Of a stretch of DNA of 64,000 nucleotides, positions 27,601 through 38,500 are shown one piece after another. The position numbers and the translations under genes are program-made. Each line of letters begins with the position of its first letter. Position 1 is the first letter of the stretch. The notes beneath the pieces are model-generated. The model saw nothing but the letters and a program-made list of their open reading frames with translations, searched no databases and had not been told where the DNA came from. The stretch lies in the NCBI GenBank assembly GCA_000310025.1, contig FN649744.1, positions 684,512 to 748,511 on the forward strand. The letters are read 5' to 3'. The DNA is from Ectocarpus siliculosus. Lineage: Eukaryota; Sar; Phaeophyceae; Ectocarpales; Ectocarpaceae.

Positions 27601-30154
27601 GAAAGTCATTTCGTGGCAGAGAGTGGAAGGAGATGAGGGCTAGATTTGCGCACTTGTCCTTGAGCACAGGGTCCACGACGGAATCCGGTGGAGAGACAAA
27701 GAAAACGTTGCTCCCTTCGTGCCTCATGCCTTTCCCTCTGTGTCCGCAGGCATTGGACCTGTATCTTATGGTCATGATGCGTATTTTCAACGATCGAGCG
27801 CACCAACTCAACGCCCGGATGGTCAGAGGAGATGGGCTCGCCTATGTTCCGCTAGAGGCGGTCGCCCCCGTGGTCGAGGAACTACTCCCGATCATGGAAG
27901 AGGTGCGCGGGGTAGAGGCAGGCCGTAGAAAATGGGATGGTGGAGGCACTACATGAAACTGGCGAGAGGTGAAATATTGCTCCCTTGTACGTGACAATTT
28001 CCCCCGCAGCTCAGTCTTTCAGGAACCTGCCGATCATTGTTTTTTTATTATTCCTTAATTGTTTTTTGCCGGTGAACCGCCGGCCTCAACTTAACTTGCA
28101 CACCATGATCAAAACACACCAGTGCGAAGACGCTTTGCTCGTACAACTTCTACTTTATAACCCTGCCGAGCACCCCACGTGCTACGCTTTCGTGCTGCCA
28201 GGGCGAGCATTTCCAGGATCGTAGCCATTCTCTCTCGTGCTCTATTGAGAAACCGAACGGGATGTGGGCTTTAAGCGAAACACGAAAGGTAGAGCTCACG
28301 CGGTCCATAGCGGCACTTGCAAGACCCGCCGGAGAAACCTACCTGGGTGCTCACAGCTACGATGAAGCATATAAGACGGACTCTATTTTGCAGGTGAGCC
28401 AAGAGAGCAAGACATGCCAGCGACGGGGACATTTACTGGCTCAATTTTGGTGCTATATCAAAGAACGCCTGGTTGGTTCAAACTCGGTTCCGATCAACGC
28501 ACTTGAAAACTTAGAAAAAAAAGAATACACGTACGTGATTTGTTTTCATCGTGAACGATCGTATAGCTGTCAATTTCATGCATGGTTCTAGACGCTTGTC
28601 TAGTTGAAAATGGCTGCCGGCTCTGTTCGCCACCTCGGAGCATTCCTTCAGAACAACGTTTTTCTGGTTCATGGCTGCCATCACGCGTCGCTACCAGGTA
28701 CTCGACATCGACATTGCAATGGAAACGATCATGAACGCATGGTTCGAGCAGCGACACGAGAACAGAAGGCTGCTGGCTAAGACCATCGAGGCACACCGTG
28801 TGATTGAAAATGGAGAGCAGCGTTTGAGTTTTAAAAGGTTAGTCGTCCATGCATGTCGCCAACCGTGGCCTCAATAGACCTACAGGGATAGAACTCGCGT
28901 ACTGCCCCCGGTCGTCGGTGACTCACACCCATGTCGCTGAGTGCCTTGGTTGATCGTTTGTGTGAAGGCGTACGAATGATCCCTCTAGCATTCGCGTCGA
29001 CGTCTGGTGACAAACGGGAGTACTAGCCACGCGGTCGATGCTGCTTGAAATCGTCCATCCATATGGTTGTGGCTGCAAGAGTGCGACCACGGGGAGGGGG
29101 GGATTGGTCGCGGATTCATCCAAGATTCTATGATAGGAGAGATCTGTAGCCACTTGAACAGAGTGGAACCGCAGTCCAGAACGTGGTAGGCCTTCCCTTT
29201 TGCCTGCGATTCTGACACACGACGCCGTCCGCCCTCCACCATTCCCTTTTGTTAGGTTCAGCGACATGTTGTGGCAGCTATCAGGATATGCCATGAGCAC
29301 GCCGACGATGCACCGGCTTTTCAAGCTGACCACAGTCTCAGACAAGGAGAACAAGAAAAAGTTTTCGTTTGTGCAGACGTCCGCGCTGGCGGAGCATGTT
29401 CTCCGGAGTGTTTTTCACTTCACAACTGACGAGGTGAAACCATGCGTTTAGTCAATGAAGTCAAGCTGATGAATCGACAACCCGAATGCGAAGGACCTGT
29501 AGAGCAGTAGCGGCCCCAACCGCGGAGACGACCCTGCTTTCTTTTCTTCATTGTTGATGTTTCACCTCTCATCTCCAAACGATCCGGTGTACCCGTGTGG
29601 ATTTCTTCTTCCCTGGTGGCAGCATCGGGCAGTGGAGATACTGGAGGAAGGTGACGAGCGTCATCTCAAGGAACAAGCGCAGGACAACTGGCAGGTAATC
29701 TTATTCATGTAAACCAGTCTCTGTCACACCGTGCGAGTAGCTGTAAGAGTTGGCAATCCATTAGCACGGTAGCCGTCATTAATCCGTGTTATGCTAAATG
29801 TGTCAACGAACGGTGTTGGACTGTTCGACTTATCCCGCCCCAACGCACCGCAGTCACTCCCCCACCCCGTTCTCCCTTCCTGCGGCGCGTAGGCGATCTG
29901 TACGAAAACCACTAGTAAGAGCCGAGGGGAAAGACTGCGACTGTACATCAACCTCCAGGTGGGAACATAGAGTAGCCCTTCGTTCAGTCGGCGAGTCTTG
30001 AAGCAATCCCAGGTAGGCTGTTCCGGGAGAACGACACAGGGTACGAAGAAACTGTAGTGCCACCCGATGTGTAGACTGTCGTTTGTTTGTCGTTTGCCAT
30101 CCTCACCAGCGGTTTCGACGCCTCGGAAATTCTGCATCATTCCTATGTCCATGA
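21607..30154 (+). CDS. Large multi-exon protein, coiled-coil N-terminal half, family unknown (weakly TSNAXIP1-like)
   Basis: I do not recognise this protein. A chain of short plus-strand exons with consensus splice sites runs through the region: 21607-21819, 22462-22561, 23094-23169, 23367-23516, 23831-23968, 24161-24285, 24975-25206, 25422-25556, 25644-25677, one ending at 25883, 26116-26218, 26295-26364, 26506-26549, 26897-26978, 27238-27303, 27425-27586 or -27595, 27750-27902, 28289-28393, 28698-28837, 29256-29433, 29623-29694, 29893-29958, 30110-30154 (stop). Phases agree across most runs (23094-25677, 25883-26218, 26506-30154). Gaps near 22.6-23.1, 25.7 and 26.4 kb show that exons are missing or misplaced. 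Visible features: an F/Y-rich helical segment EALGTLLPVFERYGSLVTLV followed by coiled coil (QESLVLKEKHEGTLLNN), a Glu/Lys/Gln-rich stretch, then a globular-looking C-terminal half (KKFSFVQTSALAEHVLRSVF). The helix followed by coiled coil resembles the N-terminal domain of TSNAXIP1 proteins, but this is only a pattern impression. One junction at 27587 may use a GC donor. Start and stop are tentative. Confidence 0.6.
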
Positions 30155-31480
30155 TCTCAGGGGCGAATGCGTGGATGGAAAACACGCTACAGGCACCAAA
30201 TGTCAACAAGAATTCAGCAGGTCGGCCGAGGATATATCGTTCGACGTCGCGGCGGAAATATACAAAGAGGACGTCACCACCAATAGTCAGACAAAACTGT
30301 TTCTACTGGTTGGCGTGGGTTCCAAATCAGCGTCTGAGGGAAAAACACCAACCGTTGCGCTGTACGTAGATGGCGCCAAATGGTTTTGTAGATTCCTGAA
30401 CTGGCTAGGGTGTTGCATATAACGAAGTAGGGAGACGCAGGGGCCGTGGGACGAAAACACGAGGAGAGGGGGCTCGGCCAATGGGGTTTCACCTGCTGCT
30501 TTGTTGCCACCTTGAAACGTTGTTTGGTGGGCGCGTATCGACAGACATGTATTCAGAGGCCCGCGTTGTGATTGCCTTCAACTCCCTACCGCCCTACACT
30601 CATGGGATAGAAACGACCTGTAAGATGGTGAACACCGATGCGGTTTTGACAATAAAACATGTGTCGCTAGAAGTCGTGTGCCTGATGAGACGTGCATCTC
30701 TACACATCACTTGACGTTGGCGAGGGGTCGGGTGATCCTCGAAATGTCGTTTCCAACCTCGCAAGAAGACTTTGCCTTCCTTCCTCTACAAATACGAGTG
30801 AGCTCGGAGTAGAGTGTATCCGTAAAATTTGCGGTTGGCAGCAATGACAACGTATTTCACCGAATTCCCCCCTCCTACTGCGGGACCCCAGGAAGGCGTC
30901 AGATCATATCCTCCGACATGCACGCCCCTCGGTCACGCATTGTAACAGTACGGTATCACGGATCGCCCACTTGGACGTGTTGTCGGGTGCCGTGTGCGAA
31001 GAGACACGCGCTCGATTCGTATTTCTATTTCAAGTTGCTGCCACAGCAAAAGCAAAACGATACGAAGCAGACAAAAATCTATCCGCTGCGAGCAACGAGC
31101 CTCGTACAGAGAGAGAGAGGAACGCGCAAGCTGTCAAGTAAGACGCGCTCTCTATGGAGAATGCGGCTGGGCCACGCACACACGTTCAAAACTCAGGGTG
31201 GTGGCGCCGTACCGCTCTCCTCTTCTTCCACAAGCTCCCGCGAGGATTTCGAGTCTGGGTGATCTACCCCCAAAACCTTTTCCCGAATCGCGAGCGCGCG
31301 TCGGAAGCAATCCCTGCCGAAAGAAAGAAAACAAACGGATAAGTGAGGGGTGCGAAAGTGAGCGACAGCACAGAAAATGCACTCATACGGTGGGCCGCAA
31401 TGCAGGAGGTATCATCAGCCCCGGAGCGGGCCTACAGTAAAAAAGATCCCAAGCTCAATGTGATAAAAGTTGCTGTGTGC
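30155..31480. other. Convergent intergenic region
   Basis: About 1.3 kb lies between the proposed end of the large plus-strand gene and the stop of the minus-strand TPR gene. A 111-codon open frame (30087-30422, +) overlaps the left part and could be an alternative last exon of the upstream gene. Otherwise nothing is recognised. Confidence 0.45.
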
Positions 31481-34400
31481 TCACAATGATTCTTTAGGCT
31501 TCTGTAGTCCTCTCTTGATCATGCCCAGGTTATGTTCTCTTCCCGCCGTTATCGGGTGTTCCTCGCCAAGGGACGCCCTCGAAATAGCGAGAGAGCGAGC
31601 GGCGAGGGTTTCTGCCTCCGGGAGAAGAGTCACTGCTTTCATTTCCGTGTAGTCATCGTCGCGATGGAAAAGAAGGGCGCTGGCCAAATCATCTAAAGCG
31701 GACGCCACCTGTAGACAGAGCACGCGGGTGTGTCACATGGAGGGGGCGCAGCAGTAATTGCGGAAAGGAGTGAGCTGACAACCAGGCGCCAGGAGGGTCA
31801 AAAGCACCAAGAATTGAAAGCTGGATAGCTTCTCGGTGTTTAGTCCAAGCTCGGTGCAATTCTTGGTTGAAAGCATGGCTCACCGAAGGGTCTTTGGGTC
31901 CGATGACTTTCTCGATTATGGAGAGCGTCTGGCGGTACAGCGGTATCGGGTTGGGCATGTAGAACGGCCGCGGAAGACCAGGGGATAGGAACTGGGAATA
32001 GTCCTCGGACATCTGAGCCAAGCAGCGGGCGTATGCTGCAACCTCTACCGAATCTGGACCGAACACACGCATCGCAAGCTGTGTACAGCAGGGTAACGAG
32101 TGCCGGAGGGCAACAGGGTGCCGGAAAACGAAGGGAAACGATGCAATAGGATCAGAAGCGATATAACAGATGGATGCACACGGATGTGCGACGGCGGAGA
32201 GTGGTTTATCCACTCGCAACTTTTGCCACCGAGAAAATTTGGTCTTGCCATTGCGGCCGGTGCACTCTACCCGTCCACATACATATCCCGCGTGCAGTCG
32301 TACATGAAAATAGTGCGCACTACCGAGGACAGTGTACCACTCCCCTAGAGTGTACCACCCGGATGGCACCCGTGGGCGACGAGTGTCACGCATAGTCTTT
32401 CGGGGCAAATACTCGACGATCCTGCCAGACTTGAGAGAGAAAATTCATATCCGGTTGTACAGGAGTGTTAAGGATGTGGACGCCATATTCCTTACCTCTA
32501 ACGCCACATTCCTTACCTCTAACGCCATGTTCTGCGATCCCAAAGCCTTGTCTCCCACTTCCGGGCTCTCCGCCTGCTGTATCATTGCCAGCGTGTGGAG
32601 CGCCTCTGCCATCTACAACCGGGCGGACGTGGGCATCAAATAAAGACGTGTATTACGCGCAGGCCACTTGGTGTATGTTGCTGGCGAATGCGCGTGCTAC
32701 GCAGAAAAAAGTTTTCAACAGCGGACTTGGCGGTTGGGATGAAGGCGGAGAGAGGCTATAGTTTGGAAGCAGGTGCGAAACAGTGCTTCCGCCATCGCTT
32801 CAGAGTAAACTGGAGCACTTGCAGCCACACACACAAGGGCATTCGAAAGGCGGGGGCAGAACCCATATCCGACGGAGGTCAGGTGCGCGAGGTTCAAGAG
32901 AGCGTTTGGCAGCAAGCAATATGACGCCTAATGCGCGCTCCCCCTCCGGGGGCGATGTTTGATGCCTTACCATTAAACGGTGCGTCCGTTGAGGGCAACT
33001 TGTGTCCTGGCCAAACTATGTATAACATGGCGCAACGGTGTTGAGTGTCTAGGGCCCGGGCGATAGTTTTTCGCCGACCTTCCTCAGGGGCAAACAAAAA
33101 CAAATCGACTGTCTTCGCTCCGGTAATTATCAATCCTTGCCGGTACTTTCACCAAGCTACCCCATCTACTTCCATTCTACCTCTTGCTCTTGAATACTCT
33201 ACTCTCTCGTACATGGTGCATACGGTACACTTTAGTTCCGAAGTCGCGGCAGCAACAGGAAGTGTGTCTTGATATAGTATCGACCGCGCGAACATGTTGG
33301 CCAACGAAAAGGTAAAGATGCCTGTCTCTGTAGCGAGATAACACTCTTATTCTTTCTAGCCCTCGTGTGCGGTTCATGTCTCTTGGTTTTCGCAACAACA
33401 CCCAGGGGGGATTTTCGGTCACTGTAATATTTTAATATATCCCGTACCTCTGGTTGACAGTAGTAGCCCCGGGGTGGCAGATTAACACAACACGTTTCAC
33501 TTGCCCCCCGCGGCTTGACAGAGAAGTTGTGGTACATTGTAACATATTCTTGACCCCATTGAACATATCTGACTCCTTGCCTACCTCGACCGATGGCCTT
33601 TCCTTATACGCCATCTGCAAAATCTGGAGAGCACGCGTGCACGATTGCCTAGCAGGGCCCAAATCTCCGTTCGCGTAGAGCGCCTGAGACAAGGGAATTA
33701 GCGCTGCCGCCACCTGTAATTTTTCCCCAACATTGGCGCCACATGTAAAGAGCAAATGTGAGGGACTCGTACACCCTAGCAAAGTGGTGCGTGGCGGTGA
33801 AGTATCACCAATTGTGATGAAGGCAGCAGGTGATGTGTCTTGTTTGGGAGTCGTTGGCTTCGCCAATGCTGGGAGATGGTGTTTGAGAGGGTATCCCGGA
33901 GTATTGCAGAGTACAGAGTGCGACCAATCTCTTGAGAAAACTTCTCCCGAGTGCACAGCCAAGACGAAGCGGGAAATCAAAAAGATGGGATTATTGTCCG
34001 CCAATTAATTTTGCTACTCTGTAGCGTAGTACTCGACATTGAACGACAAGACCTGCGAGACAACAAATCACTTCGAGTTCTAACCTACAGAAGTTCACTG
34101 GCAGGATTCTTGGCTGTCAGCTGGTGGGCGTACCTGAGGATGCACTTGGCCGAAGGTGCTCTCGGCCTGGTCTAGCTTCTGCGCCAGATCGGGAATAGAC
34201 ATTTGTCTCATCATTTCCTCCGGGTCGGCACCACCCTAAGGACGAACACCAAATGTTGTAAACAGGACGTACCGTATCAAAGTAAAACAGTGAGCTGGAG
34301 CCGCAGCTGCGACGAGGTAAAATCGTAAAATGAACCTCGGTGCTTTAAGTACCAAGCACTGCTGTGTAGCACCACGTGCGTAACGAAAGCCGGGGAAGGG

Positions 34401-35141
34401 GTTCATTGTTGGTGCACCATGCATTTCTCTGAGACTTAATTGCTCTGTGTGCGTTGTCTCATGCATGGTGTCAACAGCAGTCTATGCAGGCTTTTACCGA
34501 CACGCTTAGAGCAGAACGTTTCCTGACCCGCTGTCGAGTACCAGCTGTGCAAGATGCGCTCTCCAGCAAACTAGCAATGGTTCATGTAGTCTATCTAGAC
34601 CACAGCAGTACAGCAGTAATCTATGCATCAGAGGTAGTGACCGCGTACATAGGCTCAACGCCTTTGCGACGGATGACGAGAAGTGAGCATCCAAGTCCTT
34701 ACGGAGTTATCACGCAGCCAACAAGATAAGACTCACATTCACAACTGCAATAGCCTACATATAGTCCATCAAAGAAGGACCGTAGACACAGCAGCACGCC
34801 ACGTAGGAAACCAGAGAGCCAGCAGCTAAGCCGAGGTCCTCGACGATGCTCACCTTCATGTTGGGTACATTGGGTATCGGTGCCCATCGCGCCCCGTCAT
34901 TGGTGTTCATCGTCGTAGACATCCTTCGCTTCAGCCATGGAACGACCCGAGCGAGACTACCGCCTACAGAGCGCCCCCGTACGGCTGTGACGCTGAGTTG
35001 CTGCTGCTGCTGCTGCTGCTGCTGGTTTTGCCGAGAGGCGCGCCAAGTAGCTCCATGACTAGGCGGAGCCACCACGAAGGCATCAGCCCTCTTTGCCAAC
35101 CATGAAGCTACCAACATCGCTGGCGTAGTCGAGCAACGCAT
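31481..35141 (-). CDS. TPR protein (kinesin-light-chain/NPHP3-style repeats) with organelle presequence and polyQ tract
   Basis: This is a scaffold protein with tetratricopeptide repeats of the long, KLC-like kind. Supported exons, 5' to 3': 35141-34854 (96 codons, start), 34235-34134 (DPEEMMRQMSIPDLAQKLDQ), 33713-33585 (AAALIPLSQALYANGDLGPA), a possible 36-nt exon 33004-32969, an exon around 32933-32750 (NALLNLAHLT...YSEAMAEALF), 32625-32527 (AEALHTLAMIQQAESP), 32078-31884 (RVFGPDSVEVAAYARCL) and 31709-31481 (ARSLAISRASLGEEHPITAG, stop). Most junctions are in phase 0. Unresolved exon edges remain between 32969 and 32527. The ATG at 35141 is chosen because it opens a basic, hydroxylated leader: a short hydrophobic run (AMLVASWLA), then ADAFVVAPP, resembling the heterokont ASAFAP plastid-import motif, then Arg/Ser-rich sequence with nine consecutive Gln. 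A mitochondrial presequence is the main alternative. The function of the mature protein is unknown. Confidence 0.75.
35001..35024. repeat. (CTG)8 / CAG microsatellite encoding polyglutamine
   Basis: Eight perfect CTG units on the plus strand read as CAG codons on the minus strand. With the neighbouring codon they give nine consecutive glutamines in exon 1 of the TPR gene. The length is likely to vary between individuals. Confidence 0.95.
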
Positions 35142-35504
35142 GGTAGCTCGCGTGCGACTCTGCACCTTCGGCCGGTCTCTCACTCTCCTGTACTCTGAGT
35201 AGCGAGTATGCTAACCCTAATTTCTGAGCTTTGAGTGCTCGCGTTCTCCGATTTGCGATTTGCGATCTCCGTCTGTCTGTCTGTCTGCTGTCTGCTATAA
35301 TCCAGTTCCTGTATGATTCCGTTGTGGTTGCGCCGCATCCGCACGTAAAAGGTTTCGTTTGCCTCAATTGCCGAACATTCTGGAGCCAGTGTAGTGCCTG
35401 CTGTGGTGTGTTGCCGTGCCGCGTAAGAGAGGCAACGGTGCCACAAACCGTCCGGATGAGGCTGCAAGTCGTTGCTAATCTTGTCGTGGGTTGGCGAGAT
35501 CGAG
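35142..35504. promoter_or_regulatory. Compact bidirectional promoter region (TPR gene - / coiled-coil gene +)
   Basis: Only 363 bp separate the start codons of two divergently transcribed genes, so both 5' UTRs and promoters must share this stretch. It contains a TCTG/CTGT microsatellite (about 35271-35295) directly followed by a TATAA-like sequence (CTATAA) near 35294-35300. Whether that is used is not known. Both start codons are supported by exon 1 open frames with consensus donors. Confidence 0.6.
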
Positions 35505-38500
35505 ATGACTTTTTCCGAGGAGGGGGAGGAGGACTCGTTCATCGTGGAGCTCCTGAATGCAACAGAGAGACACGGCGATGGGAAGCTCCAACGATTTGAT
35601 AGGTAGGCAACCCTTGCACTCCGGCATCATCGAGTCATCGAGTGTGGAGGGCACTTGTTTGGTGATTCGCTGTGCAAAGGTGTAGATGTGTGTCGGATTT
35701 GGACAAAAAAGTAGCAAAACCTCTGATACAAAAGTTGACGTTTTTGGACGTTGGTATTTCTTCACTCTTGACACAATTCGATACATACGCTCACGGGGCA
35801 GGAGAGGCTGCTGTAACGTTTGTAGATGGATCTAAGATTGGCATCCAAGCTGCCAGCATGGTGCTGCACACTCGATAAATTTGCACGAAGGAGGCAGTGT
35901 CTACATCACTCTGCCGGTATGTTGCTTGAAGAATCAAGTTTGAGCGGGCATGGGGAAGAGAGCATCATTCTTGCGCCTGCTGGACACATCCTTTGGAGGT
36001 CAGCACGTCCAGTTGACTAAATAGCATCCGGCCGGCACATGTCTTGGTCTGGAGCGACCAGCATCCCTGTTTCCGTGGCGAGCGATGGCCCTCCGGAGAG
36101 ACCGCCCGATGACATCTCTTGAGAAGCATCCTTGAACACGAGAGCGACTCGGAAAAGGGAGGCAGAGAGGGGAAAGCGGTGGGGAGTGATCTGTACAAGT
36201 TGTCTGTCCCCAGTGAAGGAGTCGACAACAGTCCGGTTGTACACAAGACATTCAGCAGGGGTACACCAACTTGTCCAACCCTCGCCGACAGGCGTGTCCA
36301 GACGCTAGTCCCTTCGCATTCCTACGATGTCAGCGTGGTGCGATGGTCAACCTCATTTCCCCTCAAACACACTCATTTTTTCATTTTCGGTTTCAAGCAG
36401 CAATCGTGGTTCGGCCATGCCGGCTGACTTAGCTTGGGATGACGGAGGAGAGTATGCTCGTGCAGCGGAGGCTGCAGGTGTGGACGTGGGTGGCATGCTG
36501 GAGGCCGGGGTTGATGCAAAGCACCTCTTGGAATTTGTCTCCAACTATCGCAAGGAAGAAGGTGAGATCCGGTAATTAATCTAGCTTCCGCGTGAGGAAT
36601 CTCAACGTATAGTATGCGAACGTCCGCGTACGAATCGCACGAAGCGTCGGTTCACGGTTCACGGTTTGACGCCACACAGCAGTCACACACTACAGTAGTC
36701 GCCATGACAGCAGTTAACACAAGTCGCGATCAGTCGGTACGTGGGTTTAATGGTGATTCCCACCGCTCGTGAACCAGGCGACAAGCTTGGCCTGTTGGAC
36801 GAGCAGAATCTAAAGTTTGCCACCAGCCAAGTGCTCCGCAAGGGGCCGAGGGCAGGCAACCAACGTCCACGACGGCCGCCTACTACTGCTACCGGTGAGT
36901 CAGCTATTATCAGCTCTTATTACACTTTTTCATAGGCCATCGGTATCACTATTTATGAGGAATGGCGGGGCCGCGTGGAATCAAGAGAGTCGTGGGTGAT
37001 GCTGCTGTCTTCGGGGCCCCTGGGCTCGAACCGCTGCTCTTCCTTCCCTGCGTTTGATGGTTTGAGGCGGGGTCCTGGTCCGTGACGTCGGTTTATTTCC
37101 TTTTTCACGAATTGTCACTCCTGCTGACCATATTAAAGTTCAACATAGGTACAGTTTATTGTGGATCTGACACTCTCGGCTCTGGCACAACAGGAACTTC
37201 GTCTGCTTGGGGGTTTGGTACTCAAGGGGAAACGGACGAGGCGTCAAGGCGTGCAGTCGACTGCCAGTCTAGAAGGACTCGGAAAAGAACATCCCCGAAC
37301 CCGGAAGTACGCCAATCGGCGAGGGTTGGCATTGGGAATGGGAATACGCACCGGACGGGCGGGCGCCCGAGCGCTCCTGTAGCGTTTGGAGAGGACGATG
37401 GGGTGGAAACGGCGAGACTTCGCAGTGAGCTTTTACGCTGGAGTTCTGCCTTAGAGGGTGCTGAGAAGCAGCTGGGGGGTAATGGCGGGCCCGCTGGGAT
37501 GGAGAGTTGGACGGGCGGTGGTATTGCACGTGCACGACATGTGGCGAAGGCTGCGCCTGCCGAGGACGCAAAAGAAGAGGTAAGTTGACAAACCGTGCGA
37601 AAGATGTGAGGTCGAACAAAATCCGTTGGTGGTACACTGAATTTGAGTCGTGGCAAAGTGATGTAATGAAAAATTGTGTATACTGCTTTGCTTTTGGAGT
37701 CGTACAGTACAGGTGGTGGCGTATCTCTCTTTGTGATACTGCATCTTGCTCTTGCTCTATGGAGTGGTTGGCGTGCCCACTAAGTCGCTGGTGCAGTTAG
37801 AAGAATATAATTTTCATGGGCTACTAACGTGAGTGCAGCATAGTAGTGTCGCAGCCACCGCTCTCTGTGATTTTGTTTAGCTAGTATGCTGTTGTGCCTT
37901 GAATTGCTGCACCTATGTACATGTCTTTGGTGTTCTCCAGGGCTCTGAGCAGAGCACACCATCGAGACAAGTCGACGACGATGAAAGCTTTGACAGCGAT
38001 CAAGAGGACGCAACGCATCACGATAGGCCTGCCTCGACGCGCGTAGAAGAGCGTCGGAACGATAGGAGTGACACGAGACGGTCGCGTCGGCAGCGGGATG
38101 AGGGCGAGGGCGAAGTCAGTGGTGACCGAGATCGGCATCGGAGCCACAGTCCCGAAGTCGTAGATGACGTGGTCGAGGTCTGGGAGGAGAGCGAGGGAGA
38201 GCCTGCATGTTCTTCCTCGCGGCGTCCCGGGGGGCGGGTGCGGGGCAGTATTTCGACTTACGGGCATGCCCGACCTACCCCGTCTTACGCTCTGCCGACC
38301 AAGCACTTCAAGACACCCGACAGGTGGGCGTCGAAAGCTGGGAAGGGTGTAGGCCGGCCCACCCAGACTTGCGTGCCAGCAGTCATCGTTGGGCCCCAGG
38401 CAAGCGAAAAACTCATGCCTCGGTACGAAGTTCACTCCCTTCTTGTTTGCTCCTGCTTTCTGTAACACAATTGCTGTTGAGAGCAAGAATCGGCCAAGAA

